Shown here in pieces: positions 28,625-36,946 of a DNA stretch of 64,000 bases. The DNA lies in assembly GCF_007754425.1 (NCBI RefSeq), contig NZ_CP037452.1, positions 7,481,164 through 7,545,163 of the forward strand, read 5' to 3'. The position numbers and the translations under genes were made by a program. Numbering within the stretch: position 1 is the stretch's first letter; the number at the start of each line of letters is the position of its first letter. Source of the DNA: Gimesia fumaroli. Its GTDB lineage: Bacteria; Planctomycetota; Planctomycetia; Planctomycetales; Planctomycetaceae. A model generated the notes under the pieces. The model saw nothing but the letters and a program-made list of their open reading frames with translations. It made no database searches and had not been told where the DNA came from.

Positions 28625-30010
28625 CTATTCAGAGAGTGATTTCTGATAACGATTATAAATCTCTGTCAGATGTTTCACCTTCTCTGGGTTTTTCGTAGCA
28701 AGATTATGCTTTTCACCTAAATCTTTAGAGAGGTCGACCAGAAATAGTTGATCGGCTTTCGTTAGTTTCCCTTGCTGGCTGGTATCACGCGGGTTTCCTA
28801 ATAATTTCCAATTCCCTTCACGAACGGCCCAGCTCTTACCGATCTGCCAATAAAAATCAGCATGCGGGCTTTGTGCCTGTTTTGAATCAATGACCGCTTT
28901 CAGACTTTTCCCATCCAGCCGGCGTTGGGGCAGAGTAGCTCCCGTTAATTCGGCAATCGTTGGCAACCAGTCACAGCCTGTAGACAGTTGATGACGCTCT
29001 TCACCCTCGGCAATCGTTCCAGGCCAGGAGATCATCGCGGGAACACGAATCCCGCCTTCGAATAAGCTGAATTTTGCACCACGATACGGCCCGGCACTTC
29101 CGCCTCCTCCAAAGGTTCGTTCTTCTTGGGAATGACCATGATCAGATTGAAAAATCACAATGGTATTTTCGCGAAGTTGACATTCATCAAGCGTTTTCAA
29201 AACTGCGCCAATGCAATCATCCATCGTTGAAACAAAGGCTGCATACTTGTCACGAGGAGAGGGTAGATGGGCATATTGCTTGCGCCATTGATCGGTTCCC
29301 TGCAGCGGATAGTGTGGTACGTTGATTGCCCAATAGAGAAAAAATGGTTTGTCTCGAGATGCTTTGATATAGTCCTGGCACTGCTGCACCATTAAATTGG
29401 GGAAAAATTTTCCATCTCGCCAGATCTCTTTTCCGTTTTCCCAGAGGTCGTGTCGATTGGGACCGTTCCAGTAAAAGAAATGTGAATAGTTATCGATACA
29501 CCCCCCCATATGACCAAAGGAAGTATCAAAACCTTGTCCATTCGGCATCGTTTCGGGAGTATACCCCAAATGCCATTTTCCCACATGTGCTGTTTGATAT
29601 CCTGCCAGCTTCATCATTTCGGCAATCGTAACCTGTTCTGCAGGCATTCCTTCTTTCCCGTGTTTCGAAGATACATTGCCCGGTACTCCCGCACGTCGAG
29701 GGAAACGCCCTGTCAATAAACCTGCGCGAGAAGGAGAACAAACTGGTGCAGCAGCATAAAACTGGGTAAATCGAATTCCCCGCTTGGCGATTGAATCCAT
29801 GTGAGGCGTGATCAGGTCTTTCGCGCCATAACAATTCAGGTCAACCGAGCCTTGATCATCCGTAAAGATGATGATCACATTCGGTTGCTTCGAAGGCGCT
29901 GCCTCAACTCCACTGCTGTAGAACAAAATTATGCAGAAAAATGTCGCTAAGACGCACAAGAGAGAACAGCTTTGCACAGATCTGATCTTTTTTTCGCAAC
30001 TGGTCAACAT
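28625..30010 (-). CDS. type I sulfatase, secreted
   Basis: 461 residues; hydrolyses sulfate esters, probably on polysaccharides. The signal peptide ends near VEAA (residues 35-38). The metal-binding DDQG is at 51-54. The sulfatase signature CSPSR begins at Cys91, which a maturase converts to formylglycine, and continues GLLTGRFPRRAG. Other active-site segments include the HVGKWHLG region and a DHG near the middle. AGGA lies six bases before the ATG. Many sulfatases are a hallmark of Planctomycetota. No maturase gene is in the window. Confidence 0.94.
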   Translation of the reverse strand: MLTSCEKKIRSVQSCSLLCVLATFFCIILFYSSGVEAAPSKQPNVIIIFTDDQGSVDLNCYGAKDLITPHMDSIAKRGIRFTQFYAAAPVCSPSRAGLLTGRFPRRAGVPGNVSSKHGKEGMPAEQVTIAEMMKLAGYQTAHVGKWHLGYTPETMPNGQGFDTSFGHMGGCIDNYSHFFYWNGPNRHDLWENGKEIWRDGKFFPNLMVQQCQDYIKASRDKPFFLYWAINVPHYPLQGTDQWRKQYAHLPSPRDKYAAFVSTMDDCIGAVLKTLDECQLRENTIVIFQSDHGHSQEERTFGGGGSAGPYRGAKFSLFEGGIRVPAMISWPGTIAEGEERHQLSTGCDWLPTIAELTGATLPQRRLDGKSLKAVIDSKQAQSPHADFYWQIGKSWAVREGNWKLLGNPRDTSQQGKLTKADQLFLVDLSKDLGEKHNLATKNPEKVKHLTEIYNRYQKSLSE

Positions 30011-30072
30011 ACTGTATCCTGTTTTTTATGTGAAAAGTGGGCGGAATGAGAAACGATAGCAAATCGCAGCCA

Positions 30073-30735
30073 TTAGCTTTTGGGAGTCGCATCCCATGCG
30101 CTCTGGAAGACTTTTTCACCATGAACGGTATATGGGTTTTGCATACTCTCCTGATACACGGTGAGTCCTGCGGTCACACAATGCGCACCAGCAAGTGCTG
30201 CATCTGCCATTTGCCGACCATTGCGAATTGCCGCTGCGATGATCTCAGAATCATATTCATGTCGTTCCAGCATCTCGGCAACTTCCAGAATAAACGTCGC
30301 GGTCGAATCACCGTATGTTTCTTTCCATCCAATGAAAGGACTGATAAAAGACGCACCGGCACGAGCAGCATGCCAGGCTTGTGCAACAGAAAATATTAAT
30401 GTCGCATTCGTTCGAATTCCCCGTTTGGTCAGTTCACGAATTGCTTTAAACCCATCTTCACTGGCGCCGACTTTAATGACAAAATTGGGAGACATTTTGG
30501 AAAGCAACAGACCCTGTTCCACTATCTGTTCCCAATCAGTGATATGCGGGTCAACTTCCACACTGACCGGTTTTTCGGTACCAGCAAACAACTCCGCAAT
30601 TTCTTCAATCACTTTTAAAAAAGGCTTGCCTGAATTTTTCACATGTTTCGGGTTCGTTGTGAGTCCATCCAGGTCCCAATATTCTAAGCTGTGTTTGATT
30701 TCATCGGTGATAGCACTATCCAGAAACAATTTCAT
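30073..30735 (-). CDS. transaldolase-family protein (fructose-6-phosphate-aldolase type)
   Basis: 220 residues, the short transaldolase/TalC type with a TIM barrel and a Schiff-base Lys in FVIKVGA (about residue 88). N-terminal FLDSA, TTNP and the late AGAHCVTAG are family motifs. It moves or cleaves dihydroxyacetone units of sugar phosphates. AAGGAAG lies before the ATG. It sits downstream of a divergent promoter region shared with the NagB-like gene, among genes for carbohydrate breakdown. Confidence 0.9.
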   Translation of the reverse strand: MKLFLDSAITDEIKHSLEYWDLDGLTTNPKHVKNSGKPFLKVIEEIAELFAGTEKPVSVEVDPHITDWEQIVEQGLLLSKMSPNFVIKVGASEDGFKAIRELTKRGIRTNATLIFSVAQAWHAARAGASFISPFIGWKETYGDSTATFILEVAEMLERHEYDSEIIAAAIRNGRQMADAALAGAHCVTAGLTVYQESMQNPYTVHGEKVFQSAWDATPKS

Positions 30736-30929
30736 TGTGACTTCCTTTAGTCAAGATATTATGACTTTAAAAACGCGTGCGTCGATCTTGAGCGTGAACT
30801 CAGCAAAGAACCTTAAAAGTTCAATGCCTGTATTATTAATTCATCTATTTTCAATATACGATGTAGACATTTTGTATTATGCTAGAGCACGAATCTTCAA
30901 TGCTGCTTGAATTCGATCAGCATTAAATC

Positions 30930-31808
30930 ATGCCTCAAAGTAGAAGTACTCTCAACACCATGCCAACTCAATTTCCCGATTATCTGAAAATCACTCGTGA
31001 GAATTTAGCAAAAGATACAGCCGTCAATCTAACCATTGTCAAAGACATGCCAGATGTCGCTCAACATATGGCAACAGCAATACTGGGAATTATTGAAGCG
31101 GCAAAACAAAAGGGACATCCTGCGACACTGATTGTTCCCGTCGGCCCTGTTGACCAATATCCTATTCTGGCCGAAATGCTGAATGAAAGGCAATACTCGA
31201 TTCGAGACGTCATGCTAATTAATATGGACGAGTATCTGACAAACGATGATCAATGGGTCGACATCTCCCATCCACTCAGCTTCCGTGGCTATATGAACCG
31301 CAAGTTTTATGATTTATTGAATCCAGATCTAGCGCCCTTACCGGAAAATCGTATCTGCCCTGATCCCGATAACGTCGGCGCGATTCAACAATTGATTGAT
31401 CAACGGGGCGGTGTCGACGCCTGTTTTGGAGGAATTGGCATTAACGGGCATATCGCTTTTAATGAGCCTCCGGAATCAGAAGAGAACGTTTCTGTTGACG
31501 AATTCGCATCGCTCCCGACTCGAAACCTGGACTTAACCCGCGAAACAAGAACGATCAATTCCGTCACTGTTGGTGGCGAAATTTCAATTATTCCCTGGCG
31601 TGCCGTGACCATCGGTATGAAAGAAATCCTGGGAGCGCGAGAACAGCATTTTTACTGCAATCGTATCTGGCAGAGTTCCGTCGCTCGGAGAGTCCTGCAT
31701 GGTCCGATCACCAGTGCCTGTCCGGCCTCGCTATTAAGAACACACTCGAATGTCTCTCTGACGGTTGCTGATTATGTGGCTGAACTGCCAGACATTCGAC
31801 TTCGCTAG
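30930..31808 (+). CDS. glucosamine-6-phosphate-deaminase-like (NagB family)
   Basis: 292 residues. NagB converts glucosamine-6-phosphate to fructose-6-phosphate and ammonia. The family motifs INMDEYL and GGIGINGHIAFNEPP are clear, including the catalytic-loop His. It is longer than E. coli NagB (266) and diverged in the C-terminal half, so the exact substrate is uncertain. A second ATG ten codons downstream is an alternative start; neither has a clear ribosome site. The PIG-L deacetylase gene follows after 39 bases, suggesting deacetylation then deamination of an amino sugar. Confidence 0.85.
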   Translation: MPQSRSTLNTMPTQFPDYLKITRENLAKDTAVNLTIVKDMPDVAQHMATAILGIIEAAKQKGHPATLIVPVGPVDQYPILAEMLNERQYSIRDVMLINMDEYLTNDDQWVDISHPLSFRGYMNRKFYDLLNPDLAPLPENRICPDPDNVGAIQQLIDQRGGVDACFGGIGINGHIAFNEPPESEENVSVDEFASLPTRNLDLTRETRTINSVTVGGEISIIPWRAVTIGMKEILGAREQHFYCNRIWQSSVARRVLHGPITSACPASLLRTHSNVSLTVADYVAELPDIRLR

Positions 31809-31847
31809 TTTCCACTTTGTTCCTTTACTATTGAATTCTTCCAAATA

Positions 31848-32558
31848 ATGAAACTCAATTTCGAACAAGAACGCCTGCTGGCAGTCGTCGCTCATCCTGA
31901 TGACGCAGAACTGTTGTGCGCGGGAACTTTAGCACGAGCTCACCAGCAAGGAGCAGCTGTTGGAATTTGCGTACTTTGCCAGGGAGATAAAGGGCAGCCT
32001 GACCCTCCGATTCAGAATTTGGCCGAGGTTCGTCGGCAGGAGATGCATTCGGCCGCAAGGTTATTGGGCGCAGATCTCTTTTTCGGTAAAAATCCAGACG
32101 GTGCGCTGTTTGATAGTTTAGAGCAACGTCGGCAGTTGACAGAAATCATTCGGCAATTTTCCCCAACTCTCGTACTGGCGCATTCCCAATCAGACTATCA
32201 CGCTGATCATCGAGCCGCGTCAGTCATCACGGAAGCAGCAACCTGGTTTAGTGCCTCTGCAGGTAACCAGACACAATCACCGGCATTAAAACAACCGCCT
32301 GCACTCTGGTGGATGGATACCGTGAATATGGCGCAATTTGAACCACATTTCCTGATTGATGTCAGTGAGTACGTCGATACAAAACTGGCGATGCTTGACT
32401 GCCATCAAAGCCAACTGCAACGTGGCAAAGACACCAGTTTTTCGCCTCTACAAGATTTGATGCTTCAGCAATGTACTGCCCGGGGAGCTCAATCTGGTGT
32501 TTCCGCCGCAGAAGCCTTTCAAAGCCATACCGCCTGGAAACGTTGTACTGCCTGGTAA
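31848..32558 (+). CDS. PIG-L family N-acetyl-sugar deacetylase
   Basis: 236 residues. Zinc-dependent deacetylase of GlcNAc-containing compounds (LmbE/MshB/BshB type). The zinc and catalytic motif AHPDDAE is at about residues 16-22 and HADHRAA around residue 118-124. Cytoplasmic. Linked to the preceding NagB-like gene as a likely two-gene operon. Its end lies 30 bases from the convergent ABC-GNAT gene, the left boundary of the phage-like cassette. Confidence 0.92.
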   Translation: MKLNFEQERLLAVVAHPDDAELLCAGTLARAHQQGAAVGICVLCQGDKGQPDPPIQNLAEVRRQEMHSAARLLGADLFFGKNPDGALFDSLEQRRQLTEIIRQFSPTLVLAHSQSDYHADHRAASVITEAATWFSASAGNQTQSPALKQPPALWWMDTVNMAQFEPHFLIDVSEYVDTKLAMLDCHQSQLQRGKDTSFSPLQDLMLQQCTARGAQSGVSAAEAFQSHTAWKRCTAW

Positions 32559-32587
32559 ATATTCACGAAAGGGTCTGTGAAGTAAAT

Positions 32588-33706
32588 TCAGACCAGGCCG
32601 AAGCGTCTTGCCTCGTTTTTTCGTCCTGGTCCGACATAACGAAAACTGGCAGTTACGCGACCGGAGCTGGAAGAAATTTGATGCATTCGTTTTTGTTCAA
32701 AACCGATTTGTCGTTGCACGGTAGAAGGGGGACGGATCATTTTCCAGAGTTTTGATTTCGCCCGATGATGAATCATGGCGGGATGTCCCGTAATGCTGGT
32801 GTATGCTTTTTTACAACAATAGAGAGACGCCACAAATTCGCTCAGCGCATTCCCGATGCCCACTCCTTGAAAATCGGGTAAACAGACCGTCCGATGTTCT
32901 CGAAAGGAAGGAGAAGTTTTGTGTGGAAAATGAATGACCGCCGTGAAAGCAGCAGGCTGGCCTTCAACTAACGCAAGAAAACAGTTCGCAGATTGTTGAA
33001 TCGATGAATCTAAATAGTGATATTTGCGGAAAAGTTCCCACGCACTTCGATGCACATTAATAATCTCAAGTGAGATTGAGGGCCGTGATTGCCTTTCGCA
33101 CCTCCATTGAAATTGATCAATGTCTGGCTGATAAATCCAGTCGGGATCAAGCCAGTCAAGAATATCGTAATGGCAGGAAAGAGCGACAAATTTCTGTTGT
33201 CGTTTGCGGACTGTTTTTGCCACCGCACTGCTGCCAATTTTGGCTACACTTCGATCCACTACCGAAGTAAATTCATCAACCACAGCCAATCCCGGCTGTT
33301 CTGCCAATGCCCTAGCAAGCGTTACCCTGAATTGCTCGCCGTTGGAGAGCACATGATAGGGTCTTAACCAGCTTGGCGGAGAAGAGAATCCGACCGAAGA
33401 AAGCAGGGCAGTGATCTCTTTGATTCCCATCTCTTTGGGAAAACCGTCAACAATGCTTTTTCTTTGATACCAGTTGAAATGATCAACGAATTCGTTTTTA
33501 AACAGATCCCTGGCAATGGTGGTCTTGCCGCATCCGGAAGGGCCTACAATCAATCCGATATTCCAATCATGTTTTTCTAGCGGAAGATTGACCGTCCAAT
33601 CCACTCGACTTTTCTTTTCAACTGAAAGGCCGAACATTCCTTCCAGCTGGATGACACGCGGACTACGAATGACTGGCGACTCTTTTACGATATCCACGCG
33701 CGACAT
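32588..33706 (-). CDS. ABC-type ATPase fused to a GNAT acetyltransferase-like domain
   Basis: 372 residues. The N-terminal ABC ATPase has Walker A GPSGCGKT (55-62), signature LSNGEQ (120-125), Walker B LAVVDEF (140-146) and H-loop His179. No membrane part. The C-terminal GNAT-like domain (about 210-372) has a cofactor-loop-like LPDFQGVGIGNAL (276-288) and an AWELFRKYHYL helix. The architecture matches the known ABC-ATPase/acetyltransferase fusion group (COG2401). The GNAT part also resembles Mom-type DNA-modifying proteins in its HYL and GH segments; that is inference. It overlaps the ParB-like gene by 22 bases and is last in the cassette. Confidence 0.85.
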   Translation of the reverse strand: MSRVDIVKESPVIRSPRVIQLEGMFGLSVEKKSRVDWTVNLPLEKHDWNIGLIVGPSGCGKTTIARDLFKNEFVDHFNWYQRKSIVDGFPKEMGIKEITALLSSVGFSSPPSWLRPYHVLSNGEQFRVTLARALAEQPGLAVVDEFTSVVDRSVAKIGSSAVAKTVRKRQQKFVALSCHYDILDWLDPDWIYQPDIDQFQWRCERQSRPSISLEIINVHRSAWELFRKYHYLDSSIQQSANCFLALVEGQPAAFTAVIHFPHKTSPSFREHRTVCLPDFQGVGIGNALSEFVASLYCCKKAYTSITGHPAMIHHRAKSKLWKMIRPPSTVQRQIGFEQKRMHQISSSSGRVTASFRYVGPGRKNEARRFGLV

Positions 33707-34242
33707 TGCAGACCCTCTTTTTTAAAGCGTTTCAACAGCGATACCTGTTCGGATTCCGACTGGCAATCGATCAGAACGCTGAAAGAGTCCAGCAAAAGAT
33801 GCGATTCATCTTCACCTTTAGTCATTTCTAAAAGCTCGGACACATTACTCGAAAGCTGGTCCAATAGTTCCTGAAGATCGTCAGACACATCCGGAATCGA
33901 ATTGATCAAGTTATTCAATGCTGCCTGATCCGTATTTGCCATTGATGTCACAGAATCAAACGTCGCCAGAATTTGATTCGCTTCAGATTTTGTCACATCC
34001 AAGATCAGACAAGGTACTTTTTCCTCTTGCGCGATCTCAGCCCGTAAATGGCCGTCGATCAGTTCGTAAGTTCCATTTTTACAATCTCGAACCAGACAAG
34101 CGGAAGTAAACCCAACTTCTTTCAGAATGGCGCGTAAGGCAGCATGCTGAGGTTCGTTATGGATTCGCCAGTTCTTTGGATTCTGCTTGAGTAGTGAAGC
34201 CTTGATTCGTTTGAAGCTTTTGATGCGATCTTTTAATTTCAT
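33685..34242 (-). CDS. ParB-like nuclease/NTPase-fold domain protein
   Basis: 185 residues. The N-terminal ParB/Srx-fold domain has LLKQNPKNWRIHN, then the LIDGHLRAEIA motif with DGHLR at 63-67, which corresponds to the GxRR-type phosphate-binding motif. The C-terminal part is helical. There is no helix-turn-helix, so it is not a chromosome-partitioning ParB; such stand-alone domains occur in phages beside DNA-modifying enzymes. The start ATG is preceded by GGA; a 13-codon upstream extension overlaps the zinc-ribbon gene. Confidence 0.82.
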   Translation of the reverse strand: MKLKDRIKSFKRIKASLLKQNPKNWRIHNEPQHAALRAILKEVGFTSACLVRDCKNGTYELIDGHLRAEIAQEEKVPCLILDVTKSEANQILATFDSVTSMANTDQAALNNLINSIPDVSDDLQELLDQLSSNVSELLEMTKGEDESHLLLDSFSVLIDCQSESEQVSLLKRFKKEGLQCRAWIS

Positions 34243-34262
34243 TTTTAATCCGATTTCTTTTT

Positions 34263-34523
34263 CTACATACAATCCAGACAACGGTTCGCCCCGTACCGTT
34301 GTCGAATTTGATCTTTGTGATAATCACCTTTAAAAATTGGAGTGCCGCAACGAGCACAAGAAGAAATCGGTTCGTGTCTAACCAGAACAGAGCTGACTAC
34401 TAAATCAGGGAATTCAGCTTCTACCAGTTTCGCCGCCAACACATGTGTCTGCGCTTCTCGATCAAGGCGTTTGACAGGCCGTTGATTCTTTTCTTGAGCT
34501 AAATAAACGATAAAATGAGGCAT
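34263..34523 (-). CDS. small zinc-ribbon protein, Com-like in size and context
   Basis: 86 residues. A helical N-terminal half is followed by a treble-clef or ribbon-like C-terminus with two Cys pairs (CARC and CLDC, the last at the very end). The ATG follows AAGGAAAG. It lies 20 bases upstream of the ParB-like gene. A small Cys-pair protein just upstream of a GNAT/Mom-like gene recalls Com of phage Mu, a zinc protein that activates mom translation; homology is not shown. Confidence 0.72.
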   Translation of the reverse strand: MPHFIVYLAQEKNQRPVKRLDREAQTHVLAAKLVEAEFPDLVVSSVLVRHEPISSCARCGTPIFKGDYHKDQIRQRYGANRCLDCM

Positions 34524-34654
34524 TTTACTTTCCTTTTCTGTTCTGGATCGTTTGTTTTCAAAACAACATTCAGAGATCATTCTAAAAGGAATTCACCGTT
34601 TGTCTTGGGGTGCATTCAGGCATCGGTGCTCAATCGGAACTAAAGAAAACAGTC

Positions 34655-35071
34655 TTATTTTTCCAGCCCTATTTCATACTGAGTGTCTGTATCGATGTTT
34701 GGATCAGCTACTGGTGCCGGCCTATTCTTCAATGCGTCAGCGATTAGCCAGCCACCAACAGGCACTCCTACACCAGTTGCAATTAAACCAGCTCCTAAGG
34801 CCAGTTTTGCGAGTGTCCCCGCTGTGTTTCCCTGTGCTGGCATGTATTGATGCACTACGCTGTTGTCATCCCCAATGTGCATGTCTTCGCCCTCTGGACG
34901 ATTGTTATCAACGATCTCTTTCCCAAGCAGCTTTTCGCGCGTGGCCATCGTCAGCGAATCCACGTTGTTAAACCGTCTCGCCGCCTGCCTCAGGTTCTCC
35001 GCTCGCTCCCCCACTTTCACGCTCCAGAAGTGTTTCGCCATCCTCTCCTTCCAGCTCAGTTCCGCTGTCAC
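34655..35071 (-). CDS. small membrane protein of phage-like cassette
   Basis: 138 residues. A charged helical N-terminus, an acidic patch (GEDMHIGDD) and a Gly/Ala-rich hydrophobic segment near residues 85-115 (KLALGAGLIATGVG, then PVGGWLIADAL), then a polar tail. The start chosen is GTG after GGAGGAG; an ATG ten codons later (after AAGGAG) is the alternative. Its first 104 bases overlap the upstream gene in another frame. The function is unknown; a virion membrane or lysis-related protein is conceivable. Confidence 0.65.
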   Translation of the reverse strand: MTAELSWKERMAKHFWSVKVGERAENLRQAARRFNNVDSLTMATREKLLGKEIVDNNRPEGEDMHIGDDNSVVHQYMPAQGNTAGTLAKLALGAGLIATGVGVPVGGWLIADALKNRPAPVADPNIDTDTQYEIGLEK

Positions 35072-35207
35072 TTTCTCTCCTCCATGATTGAACAAGCTCG
35101 CCGAACGTCCCACTCTGGAACGCCCGGTCTAGCTCGTTATTCTGATTAATCAAGCGATCATGAAATTCGTTACTCTGCCTGATCAGTTCTTCCAGCGGGT
35201 CAACCAT
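34968..35207 (-). CDS. small unknown protein of phage-like cassette
   Basis: 79 residues: helical N-terminal half (DPLEELIRQSNEFHDRLINQ) and a Glu/Gly/Ser-rich tail that is encoded in the region overlapping the following gene. The start ATG shares its A with the stop codon of the upstream gene, a sign of coupled translation. No known family recognised. Confidence 0.6.
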   Translation of the reverse strand: MVDPLEELIRQSNEFHDRLINQNNELDRAFQSGTFGELVQSWRRESDSGTELEGEDGETLLERESGGASGEPEAGGETV

Positions 35208-35476
35208 TACGCTGGCGCAGGCCCACCGGGAGATACCTTGGCCTGTACTTCACGAATGCCAACGGCTTCATCGAGAGTCACCATGCGTTTGTTTTCCAGG
35301 TAATCGTAGTCAACAACCTTTTGAACAGTCACGAAGTTGTTTTGTGCGACGGTTCCTGTCTGCATGAGTTGTGTCAGCATGTGATTCGCTACATTGTCGG
35401 ATAAATCCACAGCCATCTCCTTGTTTCCTTCTCCCTCAACAGGGATTTCTACATCTAAAATATCGCCGTCCGGCAT
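35207..35476 (-). CDS. small unknown protein of phage-like cassette
   Basis: 89 residues with an acidic N-terminus, a helical middle (DNVANHMLTQLMQ) and a short polar C-terminus (KVSPGGPAPA). It begins at the stop codon of the protease gene and ends at the start codon of the next gene, each junction sharing one base. I recognise no family. Tight coupling suggests a product made together with its neighbours. Confidence 0.65.
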   Translation of the reverse strand: MPDGDILDVEIPVEGEGNKEMAVDLSDNVANHMLTQLMQTGTVAQNNFVTVQKVVDYDYLENKRMVTLDEAVGIREVQAKVSPGGPAPA

Positions 35477-36336
35477 TACTTAGCCTCACTTTGTTTAACG
35501 GCCTTAAAACGAAGCTTGATAGGATCACCAAGCGGGTAGGTTTCTTTTGCAATTGCTTTCCCATCTGCATTCATGATCCAGACAGGAATCTGAGTCCTAT
35601 TTAATTTGTCAATCTCGGCTTTCAGCTTTCCGATTTCGACTTCTAATACTGCTATCTGATCACTGTTGTCAGGAGCCGGAACCACGGGGAGGGTGGGTGG
35701 CGGTTCCGGCCCCAAGACAGGAGGAATACAATCACAACAGGGCATCCGCCCATAGATGCTCACGACCCGCCGACGAATCAGCGTGCAGTCCGTGTAGATC
35801 GTCTGTTGTGTGTCATGCCCTTTGATAATGCCTACTACCTGACCGTTTACGAGAATTGGCCCGCCTGAATCGCCCTTGGCCACCACCTTTGAGAAGTAGC
35901 GACCGCCTCGGGTAACTCGGATCTTTGCCCGCAAGGCCCGCAGGTTGTAGATTCCGTTTGAATAACCGTAGGCGACCGCGCTGACTCCGTGTGCAGGCTG
36001 TGACTCTGCAAGACTGAAACACTTAGGCGCGTTGATGTTCGCTGTTTCTATGATCGCATAGTCGATTGAATTTCGGTATTCCTTGTGAATCACCCGAGCG
36101 CCCCACCATTTACCGCCATAGCCCACATGAACAGTCTTTGCTTTATTCACGTTGTGGGCCGCTGTAATGTAAACTGATCGGTCTTCAACGTTACCGATAT
36201 AGGCACAGGCTCCAGTCCCGGTTAACTGCCGACATCCGGTTGGCGTACATTCGGTTTCCGTCACGCGGACTGCCAAAGCCTGAGCCTGCACAATTGAAGC
36301 TGTCAGGAGCACAAATAGAATTGTTATTGTTCGCAT
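35476..36336 (-). CDS. secreted trypsin-like serine protease (S1 fold)
   Basis: 286 residues. A cleavable signal peptide (about 1-18, ending VQAQA) precedes a chymotrypsin-fold domain with all three catalytic residues: His61 (ITAAHN), Asp92 (SIDYAI) and Ser157 (GDSGGP). A Pro-rich linker (about 205-225) and a coiled-coil stretch with a small C-terminal domain follow. Cys residues (e.g. CCDC near 199) may bind metal or form disulfides. A secreted protease inside a phage-like gene run is unusual. It overlaps the upstream small membrane gene by 13 bases. Confidence 0.85.
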   Translation of the reverse strand: MRTITILFVLLTASIVQAQALAVRVTETECTPTGCRQLTGTGACAYIGNVEDRSVYITAAHNVNKAKTVHVGYGGKWWGARVIHKEYRNSIDYAIIETANINAPKCFSLAESQPAHGVSAVAYGYSNGIYNLRALRAKIRVTRGGRYFSKVVAKGDSGGPILVNGQVVGIIKGHDTQQTIYTDCTLIRRRVVSIYGRMPCCDCIPPVLGPEPPPTLPVVPAPDNSDQIAVLEVEIGKLKAEIDKLNRTQIPVWIMNADGKAIAKETYPLGDPIKLRFKAVKQSEAK

Positions 36337-36575
36337 TTGGCATTACCCCGAATTTCATCTGATAGGCTTTCGGCCATCTCATTGACTTGCTTATCGCTAT
36401 ATCTAGTGAAGTCGATCAGCTCATGGCCACTTATGTCTCTTACCTTGTTGATAAATCGTTCTGAATTCATGCGTTTAAGTTTCTCGCAAAGCCCGTCCAG
36501 CAAGATGCATCCAAGTTTGCAAATACAGACTATGAGCGAGAGTATCACGATCAACTGAGCTATATGAGTCACCAT
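36324..36575 (-). CDS. small single-span membrane protein
   Basis: 83 residues: a hydrophobic helix at about 4-27 containing several Cys, then a charged helical cytoplasmic or periplasmic domain (LKRMNSERFINKV). It overlaps the protease gene (13 bases) and the PLA2-like gene (7 bases). Size and topology would suit a phage holin or spanin-like partner, but no family was recognised. Confidence 0.65.
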   Translation of the reverse strand: MVTHIAQLIVILSLIVCICKLGCILLDGLCEKLKRMNSERFINKVRDISGHELIDFTRYSDKQVNEMAESLSDEIRGNAKCEQ

Positions 36576-36946
36576 TTGATGTACCTGTCAAAAAATAACA
36601 AAACATAGTGCCAGGGATTCAGGGGAACCTTCCCCTCTGCCCAGTTAAACGCTGCCACTCCAAACAACCGCACGCGACGGTAATAAACGTTTGCCATGAA
36701 CTTACCCAGATCACAGCGCCTCAAATTGCGATAAAACGACGCGTCAGCAAGTTGTCGATCCTTCTTGCATCCACCCCGCTGATATGCGAAGTCGTGAAAA
36801 TGACACGCTGGCCGGATATCAACACCTCCCCACAGATCTGGTGAGAAGTTACACCCATTCGAAATGAAATAGTCAGGCGGTACCGGCCCTTCCATCAGTT
36901 CAATCAGTTTTTGAGGCAAGTCTGAAGTTTTGAACGCATTCATCAA
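36569..36946 (-). CDS. phospholipase-A2-like small protein
   Basis: 125 residues. The segment from NGCNFSPDLW to the helix ACHFHDFAYQRGG carries the His51-Asp52 dyad next to Cys48, as in the HD helix of phospholipase A2, with a further Asp (Asp68) in the facing helix (RQLADASF). The layout also fits phage families with an HDxxY/AD pair. Such enzymes cleave phospholipids in host lysis, entry or virion maturation. Activity is inferred; the fold is recognised only by motif. It overlaps both neighbours by a few bases. Confidence 0.68.
   Translation of the reverse strand: MMNAFKTSDLPQKLIELMEGPVPPDYFISNGCNFSPDLWGGVDIRPACHFHDFAYQRGGCKKDRQLADASFYRNLRRCDLGKFMANVYYRRVRLFGVAAFNWAEGKVPLNPWHYVLLFFDRYIKW

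Noticed and set aside
32567..32630. GGTCTG/CAGACC pair at the left end of the cassette, considered as an attachment repeat or terminator
   Set aside because: Only six pairs, no T-tract, and no matching copy found at the right end near 37200.
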